Assembly (NCBI GenBank): GCA_021202835.1
Contig: JAJQCI010000327.1
Span: 1 to 5,667, forward strand
Length of the DNA: 5,667 nucleotides
Direction of reading: 5' to 3'
Source: Clostridiales bacterium
GTDB lineage: Bacteria > Bacillota > Clostridia > Lachnospirales > CAG-274
A program made the translations under genes and the position numbers. Below, piece by piece: positions 5,138-5,667 of this stretch (positions are counted from its first letter, which is position 1; each line of letters starts with the position of its first letter). The notes below the pieces were generated by a model. That model was not told the DNA's origin. It was given only the letters and a program-made list of their open reading frames with translations, and ran no database searches.

Positions 5138-5667
5138 GATAATGTTTTAAAATCTCATTGCTTTTCTTAGCCTGTTCGGCTCTCTGCTTTCCCAGCTTTT
5201 CGGCAAGACTGTTTTTGTCTTTGGCGCCTTCGCCGGACCCACCTGCTCCCCCGTTGGGGCTTCTTCCTGCGGCTTTAAATTTTGCATCCACTTTGGCATC
5301 CACCAGCTTGTTTACAAGCTCATTAAGGGCCGATACCTTGCCGTCAATTCCCTTTGTATCTTCGGCCATGACAAGGTCAACAATCTTAAGGGCTGTGTCA
5401 CTGCCGTCATCAAGGCCAGCCTTCTTTATGGCCCCAACGGCATAATACCTGTTTTCCTTTTCAGTAATGGCCTTTTCTCTTTCTGCTAACTGCGTATTTC
5501 TCTGCTCGTCTTCATACTTTTTAAGCTCATCGGCCGTCATTTTCTCTTTTTTCATTTTTTCAAGCTCTCGGTTCAAGGCCGCACTCTTTTTCTTTTCCTC
5601 AGCCATAGCCTTCTGAAACCTGAGCTCAATCAGCTTTTCAATGTTCGGGTCATTATTACCCTTATCA
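5133..5667 (-). CDS. Phage capsid scaffold protein, DUF4355-like (5' end outside window)
   Basis: The last 177 residues of a capsid assembly scaffold are visible. The frame is open to the window edge, so the true start lies beyond 5667; an internal Met (ATG at 5604-5606) is not the likely start, because the codons upstream read as the same kind of helix (IEKLIELRFQKA). The protein begins with a long Lys/Glu-rich coiled-coil segment, continues through a helical middle part, and has a Gly/Ser-rich linker (GGAGGSGEG) before a short basic C-terminal helix ending in ILKHYL. This layout is typical of the DUF4355 family encoded just before clostridial capsid genes. In such scaffolds the C-terminal helix usually contacts the capsid protein; that role here is inference. 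No protease gene is visible. It is the first gene of the visible operon and ends 15 bases before the decoration gene. Confidence 0.8.
   Translation of the reverse strand, partial: DKGNNDPNIEKLIELRFQKAMAEEKKKSAALNRELEKMKKEKMTADELKKYEDEQRNTQLAEREKAITEKENRYYAVGAIKKAGLDDGSDTALKIVDLVMAEDTKGIDGKVSALNELVNKLVDAKVDAKFKAAGRSPNGGAGGSGEGAKDKNSLAEKLGKQRAEQAKKSNEILKHYL

Noticed and set aside
175..5445. Plus-strand open frames of 60 to 158 codons opposite the phage genes
   Set aside because: They lie antisense to well-supported genes, lack ribosome binding sites and recognisable domains, and have the low-complexity Ser/Leu/Phe-rich look of reverse-complement shadows.

Overview
The window holds one rightward-to-leftward block of phage virion genes. 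All nine clear coding regions, plus the start of a tenth, lie on the minus strand and are packed with gaps of about 60 bases or less, or with short overlaps. Strong AGGAGG-like ribosome binding sites, a moderately AT-rich composition and the protein families point to a Firmicutes host, probably a Clostridia-class gut or anaerobic bacterium. The sequence alone does not tell an integrated prophage from a free phage. No integrase, att site, lysis gene or host gene is visible.

Read in the direction of transcription (right to left), the head part comes first. It consists of the C-terminal part of a scaffold protein (5133-5667, cut by the window edge), a small lambda gpD-like decoration protein (4827-5117), a lambda gpE-type major capsid protein (3715-4806) and a 70-residue highly charged protein (3488-3700). 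The head-tail joint follows: a helical connector/adaptor (3142-3498), an HK97 gp10-like neck or tail-completion protein (2473-3084), a small stopper-like protein (2126-2473) and a neck/tail terminator protein (1645-2121). The tail part begins with a compact contractile sheath-like protein (559-1638) and the tail tube protein (145-543). Another gene starts at 83, but its reading frame appears broken or shifted after ten codons.

The gene order is that of a contractile-tailed (myovirus-type) phage whose head is lambda-like. The sheath and tube look like the DUF3383/DUF3277 pair known from KPP10-like phages and many clostridial prophages, not like the larger T4 or P2 sheath. Because capsid genes are present, this is a phage structural module and not a headless tailocin.

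No new defence or regulatory system is apparent. The points most worth a second look are the apparent -1 frame disruption in the first codons of the gene after the tube, three perfect inverted repeats placed at translation initiation regions, and the acidic-basic-acidic 70-residue protein beside the capsid gene.
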